7,825 bases of DNA. It comes from Deltaproteobacteria bacterium. GTDB lineage: Bacteria > Myxococcota_A > UBA9160. Below the pieces are notes generated by a model. The model saw nothing but the letters and a program-made list of their open reading frames with translations, was not told the origin of the DNA and did no database searches. The translations under genes were made by a program, and so were the position numbers. The stretch covers positions 14,580 through 22,404 of the forward strand of contig DOUU01000379.1 of NCBI GenBank assembly GCA_003520425.1. The letters run 5' to 3'. This document shows positions 1 to 6,438 of this stretch, one piece after another (position 1 is the stretch's first letter; the number at the start of each line of letters is the position of its first letter).

Positions 1-1
1 G

Positions 2-1177
2 ATCGACTCGCCTCGAGCCGGTCTTGTGGCCTTCTCCTTGCCGGCTGCAGCCCTGCTGGTCGCGCTCTTCGCCACGAGCCGCTCCGCCCTCGCGCGCACG
101 CTCGGTCTCGCGGCCCTGCTCGCGACGCTCCTTTTCCTCTTCTACGGCATGGGGGAGACGCGTCCCGCAATCTGGGCCTTCTTCGGCTGGCGCGGCTCCG
201 CGGTGATGCTGTGCACGGCTTTGGTCACCGCCGGGGCGCTCTGCGCTCCGCTGCTTGCCGGGAGCTGGCTCGGGCAGGCCTGGCCCCTTCGCGTCGCCGC
301 CTATCTGCCCGTCCTCGCGATCGTGGTGTGGGCCCAGCGAAACGTGACCGGGACGGACCCGCGGCTTCCCTTCGCGATCTCGCCTTGGCCGGTCGTCTCC
401 TTTTTCGGGATCGAAATCGGAGATGCGCTGATCGCGGGACTGCTCGCTTGCGTCGCGCTCCTGTTCGCGGGTCTCGGCCTCCTGCGCGGGCGGCCCGCGC
501 TTGCGCTCCTCGCCGTCGGGGTCGCCCTCGCCATCCCGGTCGTGTGGGTGCGATTCCGCCTCGGCGCGGACATGGCGCTCCTCGGTGCGGCCATCGTGCT
601 GGCCAGCGCGGCGATCGGCGTGTCCGCGATGGGGCGCTCGCCAATGCTTGCTCCGCGCCGAGCGAGGCTTGAAACCGCGACCCGGAGCACCGCGGTGGGG
701 GCGCTCCTCCTCGCGCTCCCGATCCTGTGCGGCGACCTTGCCGTGGCGCACGACTACACGGTGACGCGATCGCAAAAGGCCCAGCAGATCATTGATGCCC
801 TCGCCCGCTACTTCCAGCGCGAGCACAGCTACCCGGAATCGCTCCAGGAGCTCGTCGCCAGCAAGGACCTTGCGCAGATTCCCCGGCCCCAGGTCGGCTT
901 TGGCGGCGGCGACGAAGGCTTCACCTATCAGAATTTCGGTGCAAGCTACATCCTCGAGTTCTCCGCGCAGCGCTGGGTGCAGTGCGCATACAATCCTCCC
1001 TGGTCCGACGACAGCGAGGGCAAGGACGATGGGCCGTCTGCAGCGAGCGCTTCGAACCCCGCGGGTGGCGAGGAGCAGACTTCGCCCGGCTCGGAGGAAG
1101 ACGCGGGGAATGCCTCCGACGACGAGCGCATCCACGGCGCCTGGTCGTGCCCGACAAAGCCCCCGGAGCTTTGGTGA
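2..1177 (+). CDS. Polytopic membrane protein with pseudopilin-like C-terminal domain, 5' truncated
   Basis: I do not recognise this as a named family. The frame is open to the left edge, so the GTG at 26 may be an internal valine and the true start may lie outside; numbering below counts from that GTG (383 residues). About eight hydrophobic segments are visible, near residues 3-19, 27-41, 58-80, 88-104, 119-152, 157-174, 182-200 and 222-242. After the last comes a helix and the pattern AQQIIDALARYFQREHSYPE (253-271), which resembles the N-terminal helix and YP-S-L turn of GspG-type pseudopilins, then a probable beta region (about 288-320). Residues 326-369 are an acidic Ser/Glu/Asp/Gly-rich linker between Cys320 and Cys375; these cysteines could form a disulfide if the domain is extracytoplasmic. 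The protein ends in KPPELW. There is no prepilin peptidase site, so it is not an ordinary pilin. Coding is secure; function is unknown. Confidence 0.8.
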   Translation: MDSPRAGLVAFSLPAAALLVALFATSRSALARTLGLAALLATLLFLFYGMGETRPAIWAFFGWRGSAVMLCTALVTAGALCAPLLAGSWLGQAWPLRVAAYLPVLAIVVWAQRNVTGTDPRLPFAISPWPVVSFFGIEIGDALIAGLLACVALLFAGLGLLRGRPALALLAVGVALAIPVVWVRFRLGADMALLGAAIVLASAAIGVSAMGRSPMLAPRRARLETATRSTAVGALLLALPILCGDLAVAHDYTVTRSQKAQQIIDALARYFQREHSYPESLQELVASKDLAQIPRPQVGFGGGDEGFTYQNFGASYILEFSAQRWVQCAYNPPWSDDSEGKDDGPSAASASNPAGGEEQTSPGSEEDAGNASDDERIHGAWSCPTKPPELW

Positions 1178-1200
1178 GGCGGGTCCGCCGCGGGCTGCGA

Positions 1201-1301
1201 AGGGGTGCTCCGCGCTACGCTTGCTCGCAAGATGCAGCGAGGCCGTCTTTCCTTTGCGCGGCGGGGTGCCGCCCACGACGCGCACCGAGGGCTGCACCCC
1301 T
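1201..1301. repeat. Inverted-repeat cluster, possible three-way-junction RNA fold
   Basis: AGGGGTGC at 1201-1208 is the exact reverse complement of GCACCCCT at 1294-1301. Enclosed between them are two local hairpins. The first is CTTG-CTCG-CAAG at 1220-1231, with CGCT (1213-1216) facing AGCG (1236-1239) outside it. The second has an outer stem TGCGCG (1255-1260) with CGCGCA (1279-1284) and an inner stem GCGG (1261-1264) with CCGC (1269-1272). Together they could fold as a closing stem with two arms. In DNA this GC-rich, one 8-bp pair at long spacing is expected by chance, so this is only a candidate structure. Confidence 0.3.
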
Positions 1302-1331
1302 GAAGAGGGCCGGCTGCCACTCTGGATGGGC

Positions 1332-1352
1332 GCGGCGCACGCCTTGCGCCGC
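1332..1352. repeat. 8-bp perfect inverted repeat with 5-base loop
   Basis: GCGGCGCA at 1332-1339 is followed by the loop CGCCT and then its exact reverse complement TGCGCCGC at 1345-1352. It lies 58 bases before the likely ATG of the kinase gene. No T-run follows, so it does not look like an intrinsic terminator. It could be a leader hairpin, a protein-binding site or chance. Confidence 0.4.
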
Positions 1353-1409
1353 CGCTTCGCAGGGTCGCTGCGTGAACGCTGACAGCGTGTGCCACCGCGC
1401 GGCGCAGGG

Positions 1410-2723
1410 ATGAATCCCAGCGCGACACTTTCTGCGGGGGAGCGCATCTACCGCGCCCGGCGCGTCGGGACGACCTTTGGTCGCATCTATCTCGGCATCA
1501 AGGCGAACCAGTTCATCGCAAGGCGCCTGCATCCCCCGGACATGCGGGAGCGCTGGTCGCGCTTCAACCGGACGAGCGCCGAGTCGATCTACGACGCGGC
1601 CGTCGACCTGCGCGGCCTGATCCTGAAGGGATGCCAGTTCCTCGGCTCGCGGGCAGACGTGCTTCCGCGGGAATATGTCGAGGTGCTCTCGCGGCTTCAG
1701 GACCGGGTTCCGCCCAAGCCCTTCTCGGTCGTGAAGGGAGTGGTGGAGCGCGACCTCGGACGCCCGCTCGGCGCCGTCTTCCGGCAGTTCTCGGCAAAGC
1801 CGATCGCGTCGGCGTCCCTCGCACAAGTGCACGAAGCGGAGCTCCTCGACGGGCAGCGCGTGGCGGTCAAGGTGCAGTACCCGGAGATCGATGCGCTCGT
1901 GCGCAGCGATCTTGCGAATCTGCGCGTTCTCTTCCGCGCCGTGGGGGTATTCGAGCGGGAGCTCGACTTGATGCCGCTGCTCGACGAGCTCGGCGCCTAC
2001 CTGCCGCGGGAACTCGATTTTGCGAACGAAGGCCGGAACGCCGAGACCGTGGCCAGCTTCTTTGTGGATCGCCCCGAGGTCGTCGTGCCAAAGATCCACT
2101 GGGAATGGACGACGCGGCGAGTGCTCGTGATGGAGTTCATGCCAGGGATCAAGATCACCGACGTCGGTGCCCTGCGCGCCGCCCGCGTCGACCTCAATCG
2201 CGTGACACAGATTCTGATCGAGGCCTTCTGTCGTCAGATCCTGATCCACGGCTTCTTCCACGCGGATCCCCACCCCGGGAACCTGCTGGTCCAGCCCGAG
2301 GGCCCGCGCCTTGTGCTGCTGGACTTCGGCCTCTCGAAGGACCTGCCGCCGCGCTTCCGCGAGGGCATCGTGGCGCTCGCGCTCGCCGTGATCCGAGACG
2401 ATGCCGACGGCCTCGGCCGGGCGCTCGTCGACCTGGGCTTTGAGACGAAGAACGGGGATCGCGAGTCTTTGCGGGAGATCGCGCGCTTCTTTCTCGATTT
2501 CGCGCGGCGCTTCCGCGCCCAGCCCTACGCCGACCCCCGGATGTTCGACGAGCTGAACGACGAGATTCCCGAGATGATCCGGTCGAACCCCATCGTGCGC
2601 GTGCCAAACCACATCGTGCTGATTGGCCGCGTGCTGGGACTGCTCTCGGGGCTTGGCCGCACCCTCGACTCGCACGTCGATCTCTTGCGGACCATCCTGC
2701 CCTACGCCCTCGGGCGGGCTTGA
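1410..2723 (+). CDS. ABC1/AarF/UbiB-family atypical protein kinase
   Basis: This is a 437-residue ABC1 (ADCK/UbiB) atypical kinase. Family members act on or near membranes and are linked to ubiquinone and other prenyl-lipid metabolism; the real substrate is usually unknown. Visible motifs in order: KGCQ (73-76) where the family has KxGQ, the Ala-rich loop leading into AQVH (138-141), the lysine of VAVKVQYP (Lys154), ELDF..E (201-207), the catalytic HADPHPGN (284-291) and the metal-binding DFG (305-307). All catalytic residues are present. The C terminus lacks the clear pair of transmembrane helices of UbiB proper, so the symbol ubiB is not assigned. I chose ATG 1410, giving MNPSATLSAGERIY; a GTG at 1389 would add seven residues. 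Neither has a good Shine-Dalgarno sequence. Its TGA overlaps the next gene's TTG. Confidence 0.93.
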   Translation: MNPSATLSAGERIYRARRVGTTFGRIYLGIKANQFIARRLHPPDMRERWSRFNRTSAESIYDAAVDLRGLILKGCQFLGSRADVLPREYVEVLSRLQDRVPPKPFSVVKGVVERDLGRPLGAVFRQFSAKPIASASLAQVHEAELLDGQRVAVKVQYPEIDALVRSDLANLRVLFRAVGVFERELDLMPLLDELGAYLPRELDFANEGRNAETVASFFVDRPEVVVPKIHWEWTTRRVLVMEFMPGIKITDVGALRAARVDLNRVTQILIEAFCRQILIHGFFHADPHPGNLLVQPEGPRLVLLDFGLSKDLPPRFREGIVALALAVIRDDADGLGRALVDLGFETKNGDRESLREIARFFLDFARRFRAQPYADPRMFDELNDEIPEMIRSNPIVRVPNHIVLIGRVLGLLSGLGRTLDSHVDLLRTILPYALGRA

Positions 2724-3724
2724 TCTCCGGGCGCCTCGCGGTGGGTCTCGCCCTCGGGAGCCCCGCCGAGGCCAGCGGCTGGTCCGCCTTCCTCGAGCGC
2801 GCCCTGCACGCGGAAGCTCTCGGTCTCCACTCCGTGTGGGTGCCGGAGGGCCACTTCCGCCGGGGCGCGATGGCCTCCCCACTCCTCGCCCTCTCGGCCG
2901 TCGCCGCGCGGACCCGCCGCGTCCGACTCGGGACCACCTCGCTCCTCTTGCCCGTGCACCATCCCCTGCGCGTGGCGCAGGAGGTGTCGGCCCTCGACGT
3001 GCTCTCGCAAGGCCGCGTGATGCTCGGTCTCGGGCGCGGCTTCGCGCCGGTTTTGTTCCAGGCCTTCGGGGTGGAGGCCCACACGAAACGCGACCGCTTC
3101 GACGAGGCCCTCGACGCGATCCTGCGCGCTTTCCGGGGCGAGCCCATGGAGCTTTCGGGTGACCACTTCGCGACGGGCAGCGGGCGTTTTGTCACGCCGA
3201 CGCTGCGCCCCCTTCAGCGTCCCCACCCCCCGCTCCTCGTCGCCGCCTTCGGGAAGAAGGGGCTTCTGCAAGCCGCACGCCGCGGGCTGCCCTATCTCGC
3301 CTCCCCGCTCGAAACCCTTGCGATCCTCGTCGAAAACCACGCGCTCCACCGCGCGCATCTGCCGCCCGGCGGCGTTCGCGGGCCCTTCCGCACGCCCATC
3401 ATGCGCACGCTCCATCTGGCCGCCGACGACGCGGAAGTGGCCCGCGTGCGCGAGCAGCTCGCCGCGGAGTCCCTCGCAGCCGCACGGGCGCTCCCGCCCG
3501 CCCTGGCGCGGGCGGCCCAAGGGCCGATCCAGGAGCGTGTCATCGTGGGAGGGGAAAGCGAGGTGGCCGAACGGCTTCTGGCCTACCAGGAGCGGCTCGG
3601 CATGGATCTGCTTATCGTGCGCAGCGAGCTGGCCGGCCTGCCCGAAGCGCTGCGGCGGCGGTCGCTCGAGCGTCTTTGCGAACGGGTCCTCCCGGCCCTC
3701 AGCGCGGCTCGTCCTCCCGGGTAA
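2720..3724 (+). CDS. LLM class (luciferase-like) flavin-dependent oxidoreductase
   Basis: This 334-residue protein has the bacterial-luciferase-like TIM-barrel fold, whose members use FMN or F420 to oxidise or reduce small molecules. The evidence is the run of family hallmarks: AEALGLHSVWVPEGHF (31-46), SPLLALSAVAARTRRVRLGT (53-72), the LPVHHPLRVAQE strand-helix (77-88), the signature DVLSQGRVMLGLGRGF (93-108), RFDEALDAI (126-134) and a late VIVGGESEVAERL (274-286). Length fits the family. The residues do not let me tell FMN from F420 use or name a substrate. The start is TTG at 2720, overlapping the kinase stop as TTGA, which implies translational coupling. No alternative start gives the N-terminal first beta strand RLAVGLALGS. 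The 3' end overlaps the DUF4177 gene on the other strand by 26 bases. Confidence 0.93.
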   Translation: MISGRLAVGLALGSPAEASGWSAFLERALHAEALGLHSVWVPEGHFRRGAMASPLLALSAVAARTRRVRLGTTSLLLPVHHPLRVAQEVSALDVLSQGRVMLGLGRGFAPVLFQAFGVEAHTKRDRFDEALDAILRAFRGEPMELSGDHFATGSGRFVTPTLRPLQRPHPPLLVAAFGKKGLLQAARRGLPYLASPLETLAILVENHALHRAHLPPGGVRGPFRTPIMRTLHLAADDAEVARVREQLAAESLAAARALPPALARAAQGPIQERVIVGGESEVAERLLAYQERLGMDLLIVRSELAGLPEALRRRSLERLCERVLPALSAARPPG

Positions 3725-3905
3725 AGCTCACGAAGGCCATGGCGGGCCGCTTGGAGGACTCGCGCATCGCGAAGTGAATCGTGTCGACCTGCCAGCCCTT
3801 GGCCGTCCACTCGTTCAGGATGCGCTCGAGCTCTTCGTCGCTGACGTTGCTGGTCTCGACGACCTTGTACTGGACCGGCACGCCGCCCCCCTTCGGCGCG
3901 CGCAT
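3699..3905 (-). CDS. Small DUF4177-like protein, last gene of the heme operon
   Basis: This small protein (68 residues from ATG 3905) matches the general DUF4177 pattern: an N-terminal strand VQYKVVE, a helix SDEELERILNEWTAKGWQVD, and a C-terminal strand AMAFVSFTRE. Members are about 50 to 70 residues, predicted to be a small alpha/beta domain, and have no firm function. Three starts are possible. TTG 3911 overlaps the hemB stop as TTGA, like the other junctions. ATG 3905 lies two bases after that stop. GTG 3881 is preceded by AAGGGGGG at good spacing and gives the family-like beginning MPVQYKVVE. I report the ATG as the middle option. The tight packing behind hemB suggests co-expression with tetrapyrrole synthesis, but a role there is inference. 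The 3' end overlaps the oxidoreductase gene tail to tail. Confidence 0.85.
   Translation of the reverse strand: MRAPKGGGVPVQYKVVETSNVSDEELERILNEWTAKGWQVDTIHFAMRESSKRPAMAFVSFTREDEPR
3882..3894 (-). promoter_or_regulatory. Shine-Dalgarno candidate for the internal GTG start of the DUF4177 gene
   Basis: On the minus strand the sequence reads GAAGGGGGGCGGC immediately before GTG 3881. AAGG sits eight bases from that GTG. This is the best-placed ribosome binding site near the gene and supports the shorter 60-residue form. The purine run also encodes Lys-Gly-Gly in the longer forms, so it does not exclude them. Confidence 0.4.
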
Positions 3906-3907
3906 GC

Positions 3908-4882
3908 TCAAGGAGCCAGGCGCGCGGCCACCTCCTTCGCTCCGTAGGTGAGGATCAGGTCCGCGCCCGCCCGCTTGATCGACACGAGCGCCTCGTCGAG
4001 CGCGCGCGCACCATCGATCCAACCCCGGGCCGCCGCCGCCTGAATCATCGCGTACTCCCCCGAGACATGATAGGCAGCGAGCGGAACGTCGAACTCCCGC
4101 CTCGCCTCGGCCAGGACATCCAGGTAGGGGAGCGCGGGCTTGACCATGAGGGCATCGGCCCCCTCGGAAAGATCGAGCCGCATCTCGCGCAGCGCCTCGC
4201 GCCGGTTCGGGGGATCCATCTGGTAGGAGCGTCGGTCGCCAAAGGCCGGCGCGCTCTCCGCCGCCTCTCGAAACGGCCCGTAGTATGCGCTCGCATACTT
4301 GGCGGCGTAGGAGAGAATCGAGATGTCTTCGAAGCCACTCCCATCCAGGGCGCGGCGGATGGCCAAGACGCGGCCGTCCATCATGTCCGAGGGCGCGACC
4401 ACATCCGCGCCTGCGCGCGCGTGGGAAAGCGCGGTCGATGCGAGCCGCTCGAGCGTGGGATCGTTGCGCACCTCATCTCCGTCGACGATGCCGCAGTGTC
4501 CGTGGTCGGTGTACTCGCACAGGCAGACGTCGGAGAGCACGCACAGCTCGGGCACGCCGCGCTTGATGGCCGCGATGGCACGCTGGACCACTCCGTCCGG
4601 CGCGTCCGCACCGGAGCCGCGCGCGTCTTTTTTGGCCGGGATCCCAAAGAGAATGACCGCGGGGATGCCGAGGTCGTGGACGCGTTTGGCTTCATCGACG
4701 AGGGCGTCCACCGAGTAGCGGAAAACGCCGGGCATCGAGGCGACCGCCTCTCGCACGCCGCTGCCCTCGACCACGAAAAGGGGAAGGACGAGGTTCTCGC
4801 GCGAGAGCCGCGTCTCTCGGACCATGCGCCGCAGCGTCTCGGTGCGCCGGAGTCGGCGCGGGCGGACCGTCGGAAAGCTCAT
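3908..4882 (-). CDS. hemB: Delta-aminolevulinic acid dehydratase (porphobilinogen synthase), zinc type
   Basis: HemB condenses two 5-aminolevulinate molecules into porphobilinogen in the cytoplasm. The 324-residue protein has the normal length. The two Schiff-base lysines are clear: Lys195 in [14 protein letters not shown] and Lys248 in [12 protein letters not shown]. The metal segment [14 protein letters not shown] has Cys120, Cys122 and Cys130, the zinc-binding triad of the animal and E. coli type, rather than the aspartate-rich form of magnesium-dependent enzymes. [11 protein letters not shown] (161-171) is also typical. The frame stays open far upstream, but ATG 4882 is the start: it gives [13 protein letters not shown], it overlaps the cobA-hemD stop as ATGA, and a very strong ribosome binding site precedes it. 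A perfect AAGGAGGTG lies near the 3' end within a small inverted repeat. Confidence 0.97.
   Translation of the reverse strand: MSFPTVRPRRLRRTETLRRMVRETRLSRENLVLPLFVVEGSGVREAVASMPGVFRYSVDALVDEAKRVHDLGIPAVILFGIPAKKDARGSGADAPDGVVQRAIAAIKRGVPELCVLSDVCLCEYTDHGHCGIVDGDEVRNDPTLERLASTALSHARAGADVVAPSDMMDGRVLAIRRALDGSGFEDISILSYAAKYASAYYGPFREAAESAPAFGDRRSYQMDPPNRREALREMRLDLSEGADALMVKPALPYLDVLAEARREFDVPLAAYHVSGEYAMIQAAAARGWIDGARALDEALVSIKRAGADLILTYGAKEVAARLAP
3910..3937 (-). promoter_or_regulatory. Inverted repeat holding an AAGGAGGTG motif at the hemB stop
   Basis: Minus strand: AAGGAG (3937-3932) is the exact reverse complement of CTCCTT (3915-3910), with a smaller GGC/GCC pair inside. The left arm is part of AAGGAGGTG, a full match to the anti-Shine-Dalgarno region, encoding Lys-Glu-Val of HemB. 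The right arm overlaps the hemB stop. The motif is 17 to 23 bases from the TTG and ATG starts of the DUF4177 gene, too far for normal initiation. It might tune ribosome pausing or re-initiation, or be chance. Confidence 0.3.
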
Positions 4883-6438
4883 CTCTCCCCTCCCTCCGCT
4901 GCTCGCGCCGCGCGCAGCCGCACGGCTTCGCCGAGTGCCTGGGCGAGCGCGCCCGCCTGTGCCCGCTCCGCGACGACGTCCGGGGCGAGCCCTGCGTCTC
5001 GCAGCGCAGCGGCCGTCACCGGGCCAAGGGCCGCCACCACACACCGGCGCACCGCCTTGCGCGCTGCCTCGTCGAGGCAGGCCATGAAGTGGCGCACGGT
5101 GGACGGGCTCGTGAAGGTAAGGGCATCGATCTCGCCGCGCACGAGGCCCGCGCACAGGGCAGCCGTATCCACCTTGGCCGCCTCGGTGCGGTACACCGCC
5201 ACCACGTCCACGGTCGCCCCCGCGCGCCGCAGGCCTTCGGGGAGGAGATCCCGCGCGGCCGCAGCGCGCGGCAGGAGAATGCGCTGGCCCGCGAGCGGGA
5301 AGGACAGGCGGAGCGCCTCGAGCAGGCCCTCCGCGTCGAAGCGCCGCGTCGGCACCAGGTGAACCGCGAGGCCGAGCTCCTGCGCCGTCCGGGCCGTGGC
5401 GGGCCCCACGCACACGACGCGGGCGCGCAGCGCCCCGAGCCCTTTTCCGGCGGATGCGGCCGCGACGAAGCAGCGCACAGCATTCGCGCTGGTGAAGAGC
5501 AAGACGTCGTAGTCGCTCAGGCCCGCGATCGCAGCCGCGAGCTCGGGCGTAGCCGAAAGCGGCGCGAGTTGGATCATCGGCACGATGAGCGGCTCCGCGC
5601 CCGCACGACGCAGCTCGGTCACGAGCCCGCCCGCCTGTGTCTCGCTCCGCGTCACAAGGACGCGTAGACCCGCAAGGGGCAGCCGCTCGGCCCGTGCGAG
5701 TTCGCCGCGCAGGCGCACGACGTCCCCGATCACGATCGTCACCGGAGCCTTGAGTCCGGCCTGTGCGACGCGTGCCGCGAGCTCAGCGAGCGGGGCTTCG
5801 ACCACGCGCTGGGCCGGTGTCGTACCCCACTCGATCGCCGCCGACGGCGTTCGCCCCGTGCGGCCGCTCGCCACGAGGCGCTCGGCAATGGCTTCGAGGT
5901 TCTTGAGGCCCATGAGGATCACGAGGGTATCCGCGCCGCGGGCCAGCTCTCCCCAGCGCATCGACGCGGCCGGCTCGAGCGGATCCTTGTGGCCCGTCAC
6001 GACGGTGAATGAAGCCGCATGGCGCCGATCGGTGACGGGGATGCCCGCCAAGGCGGGGACCCCGATCGCAGCCGAGACCCCAGGCACGACCTCGAAGGGG
6101 ATGCCCGCACGCGCCAGCGCGCTCGCCTCCTCGCCGCCCCGACCGAAGACGAAAGGATCCCCGCCTTTGAGGCGCACCACCGTCTTGCCCTCTTGGGCAA
6201 GCCGCACAAGCAGTGCGTTGGTCTCCTCCTGGGCAAGCGTGGGCTCGTCATGACCGCGTTTGCCGACGTTGATGCGCTGCGCCTCGGGCGGAGCGAGCGC
6301 CAAGAGCCCGGCGCTCACGAGAGCGTCGTGCACCACCGCGTCAGCGCTGCGCAGCGCCGCAGCGCCGCGGAGCGTAATGAGATCCGGATCTCCAGGGCCC
6401 GCGCCCACCAGCACCACCCGCCCGGTGCGGCCGCTCAT
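4879..6438 (-). CDS. cobA-hemD: Fused uroporphyrinogen-III C-methyltransferase and uroporphyrinogen-III synthase
   Basis: This 519-residue protein joins two enzymes. Residues 1 to about 245 form the SUMT (CobA/CysG-A) domain, which transfers two methyl groups from S-adenosylmethionine to uroporphyrinogen III, giving precorrin-2. Its motifs are [18 protein letters not shown] (9-26), [18 protein letters not shown] (88-105), [19 protein letters not shown] (118-136) and the SFTVVTGH strand (143-150). Residues from about 255 form HemD, which cyclises hydroxymethylbilane to uroporphyrinogen III: LVTR (261-264), [12 protein letters not shown] (313-324), [13 protein letters not shown] (345-357), YRTE (416-419) and [11 protein letters not shown] (441-451). 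Such fusions are known in Firmicutes and Deltaproteobacteria. The start is ATG 6438, overlapping the hemC stop as ATGA, with GAGG seven bases upstream; the open frame before it is hemC shadow. The stop overlaps the hemB start. One polypeptide thus feeds both heme and the siroheme/cobalamin branch. Confidence 0.96.
   Translation of the reverse strand: MSGRTGRVVLVGAGPGDPDLITLRGAAALRSADAVVHDALVSAGLLALAPPEAQRINVGKRGHDEPTLAQEETNALLVRLAQEGKTVVRLKGGDPFVFGRGGEEASALARAGIPFEVVPGVSAAIGVPALAGIPVTDRRHAASFTVVTGHKDPLEPAASMRWGELARGADTLVILMGLKNLEAIAERLVASGRTGRTPSAAIEWGTTPAQRVVEAPLAELAARVAQAGLKAPVTIVIGDVVRLRGELARAERLPLAGLRVLVTRSETQAGGLVTELRRAGAEPLIVPMIQLAPLSATPELAAAIAGLSDYDVLLFTSANAVRCFVAAASAGKGLGALRARVVCVGPATARTAQELGLAVHLVPTRRFDAEGLLEALRLSFPLAGQRILLPRAAAARDLLPEGLRRAGATVDVVAVYRTEAAKVDTAALCAGLVRGEIDALTFTSPSTVRHFMACLDEAARKAVRRCVVAALGPVTAAALRDAGLAPDVVAERAQAGALAQALGEAVRLRAARAAEGGER
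4883..4897 (-). promoter_or_regulatory. Strong ribosome binding site of hemB
   Basis: The minus strand reads GGAGGGAGGGGAGAG directly before the hemB ATG. It fixes ATG 4882 as the start, although the reading frame is open for more than 500 bases further upstream. The purine run also encodes the last residues (EGGER) of the cobA-hemD product. Confidence 0.8.

Larger units (their letters stand above)
1178..1409. other. Non-coding gap between membrane protein and ABC1 kinase genes, rich in inverted repeats
   Basis: This is the only sizeable gap in the window (232 bases). I found no convincing coding frame, no tRNA and no clear sigma-70 type promoter. Several inverted repeats can be read by eye: a small hairpin right after the upstream stop (1178-1189), a 4-bp stem with flanking CGCT/AGCG arms (1213-1239), a nested hairpin (1255-1284), an enclosing 8-bp pair (1201-1208 with 1294-1301), an 8-bp stem with a 5-base loop (1332-1352), and a 5-bp stem (1376-1388). 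None is followed by a T-run, so no canonical intrinsic terminator is present. The gap probably holds the promoter and leader of the kinase gene; that is inferred from position only. Confidence 0.6.

Noticed and set aside
1178..1409. Intrinsic terminator after the membrane protein gene
   Set aside because: Hairpins exist but none is followed by a run of T on either strand.
792..1428. Open frames on both strands running into the 1178-1409 gap
   Set aside because: Arg-, Ala- and Cys-rich compositions with no motif. The part over the membrane protein gene is a shadow, and the part over the gap lacks a credible start.
1215..2882. A 555-codon open frame on the minus strand opposite the kinase gene
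   Set aside because: It is antisense to a gene with complete ABC1 kinase motifs, its translation resembles no protein family, and long antisense frames are normal in GC-rich genes because stop codons are rare.
2194..3520. Minus-strand frames opposite the kinase 3' end and the oxidoreductase
   Set aside because: Arg/Gly-rich shadows of genes whose families are clear; no ribosome binding site or domain.
3906..4022. N-terminal extension of the DUF4177 frame to 4022
   Set aside because: The added residues have no DUF4177 resemblance and overlap hemB deeply; the family-like part starts near VQYKVV.
4067..5362. A 431-codon plus-strand frame opposite hemB and cobA-hemD
   Set aside because: It is the antisense shadow of two well-identified enzymes, and the translation is Arg/Ala/Ser-rich without motifs.
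4883..5413. N-terminal extension of the hemB frame upstream of ATG 4882
   Set aside because: The extension is Arg/Gly/Ala-rich, overlaps the HemD coding region out of frame, and a strong ribosome binding site sits right before ATG 4882.
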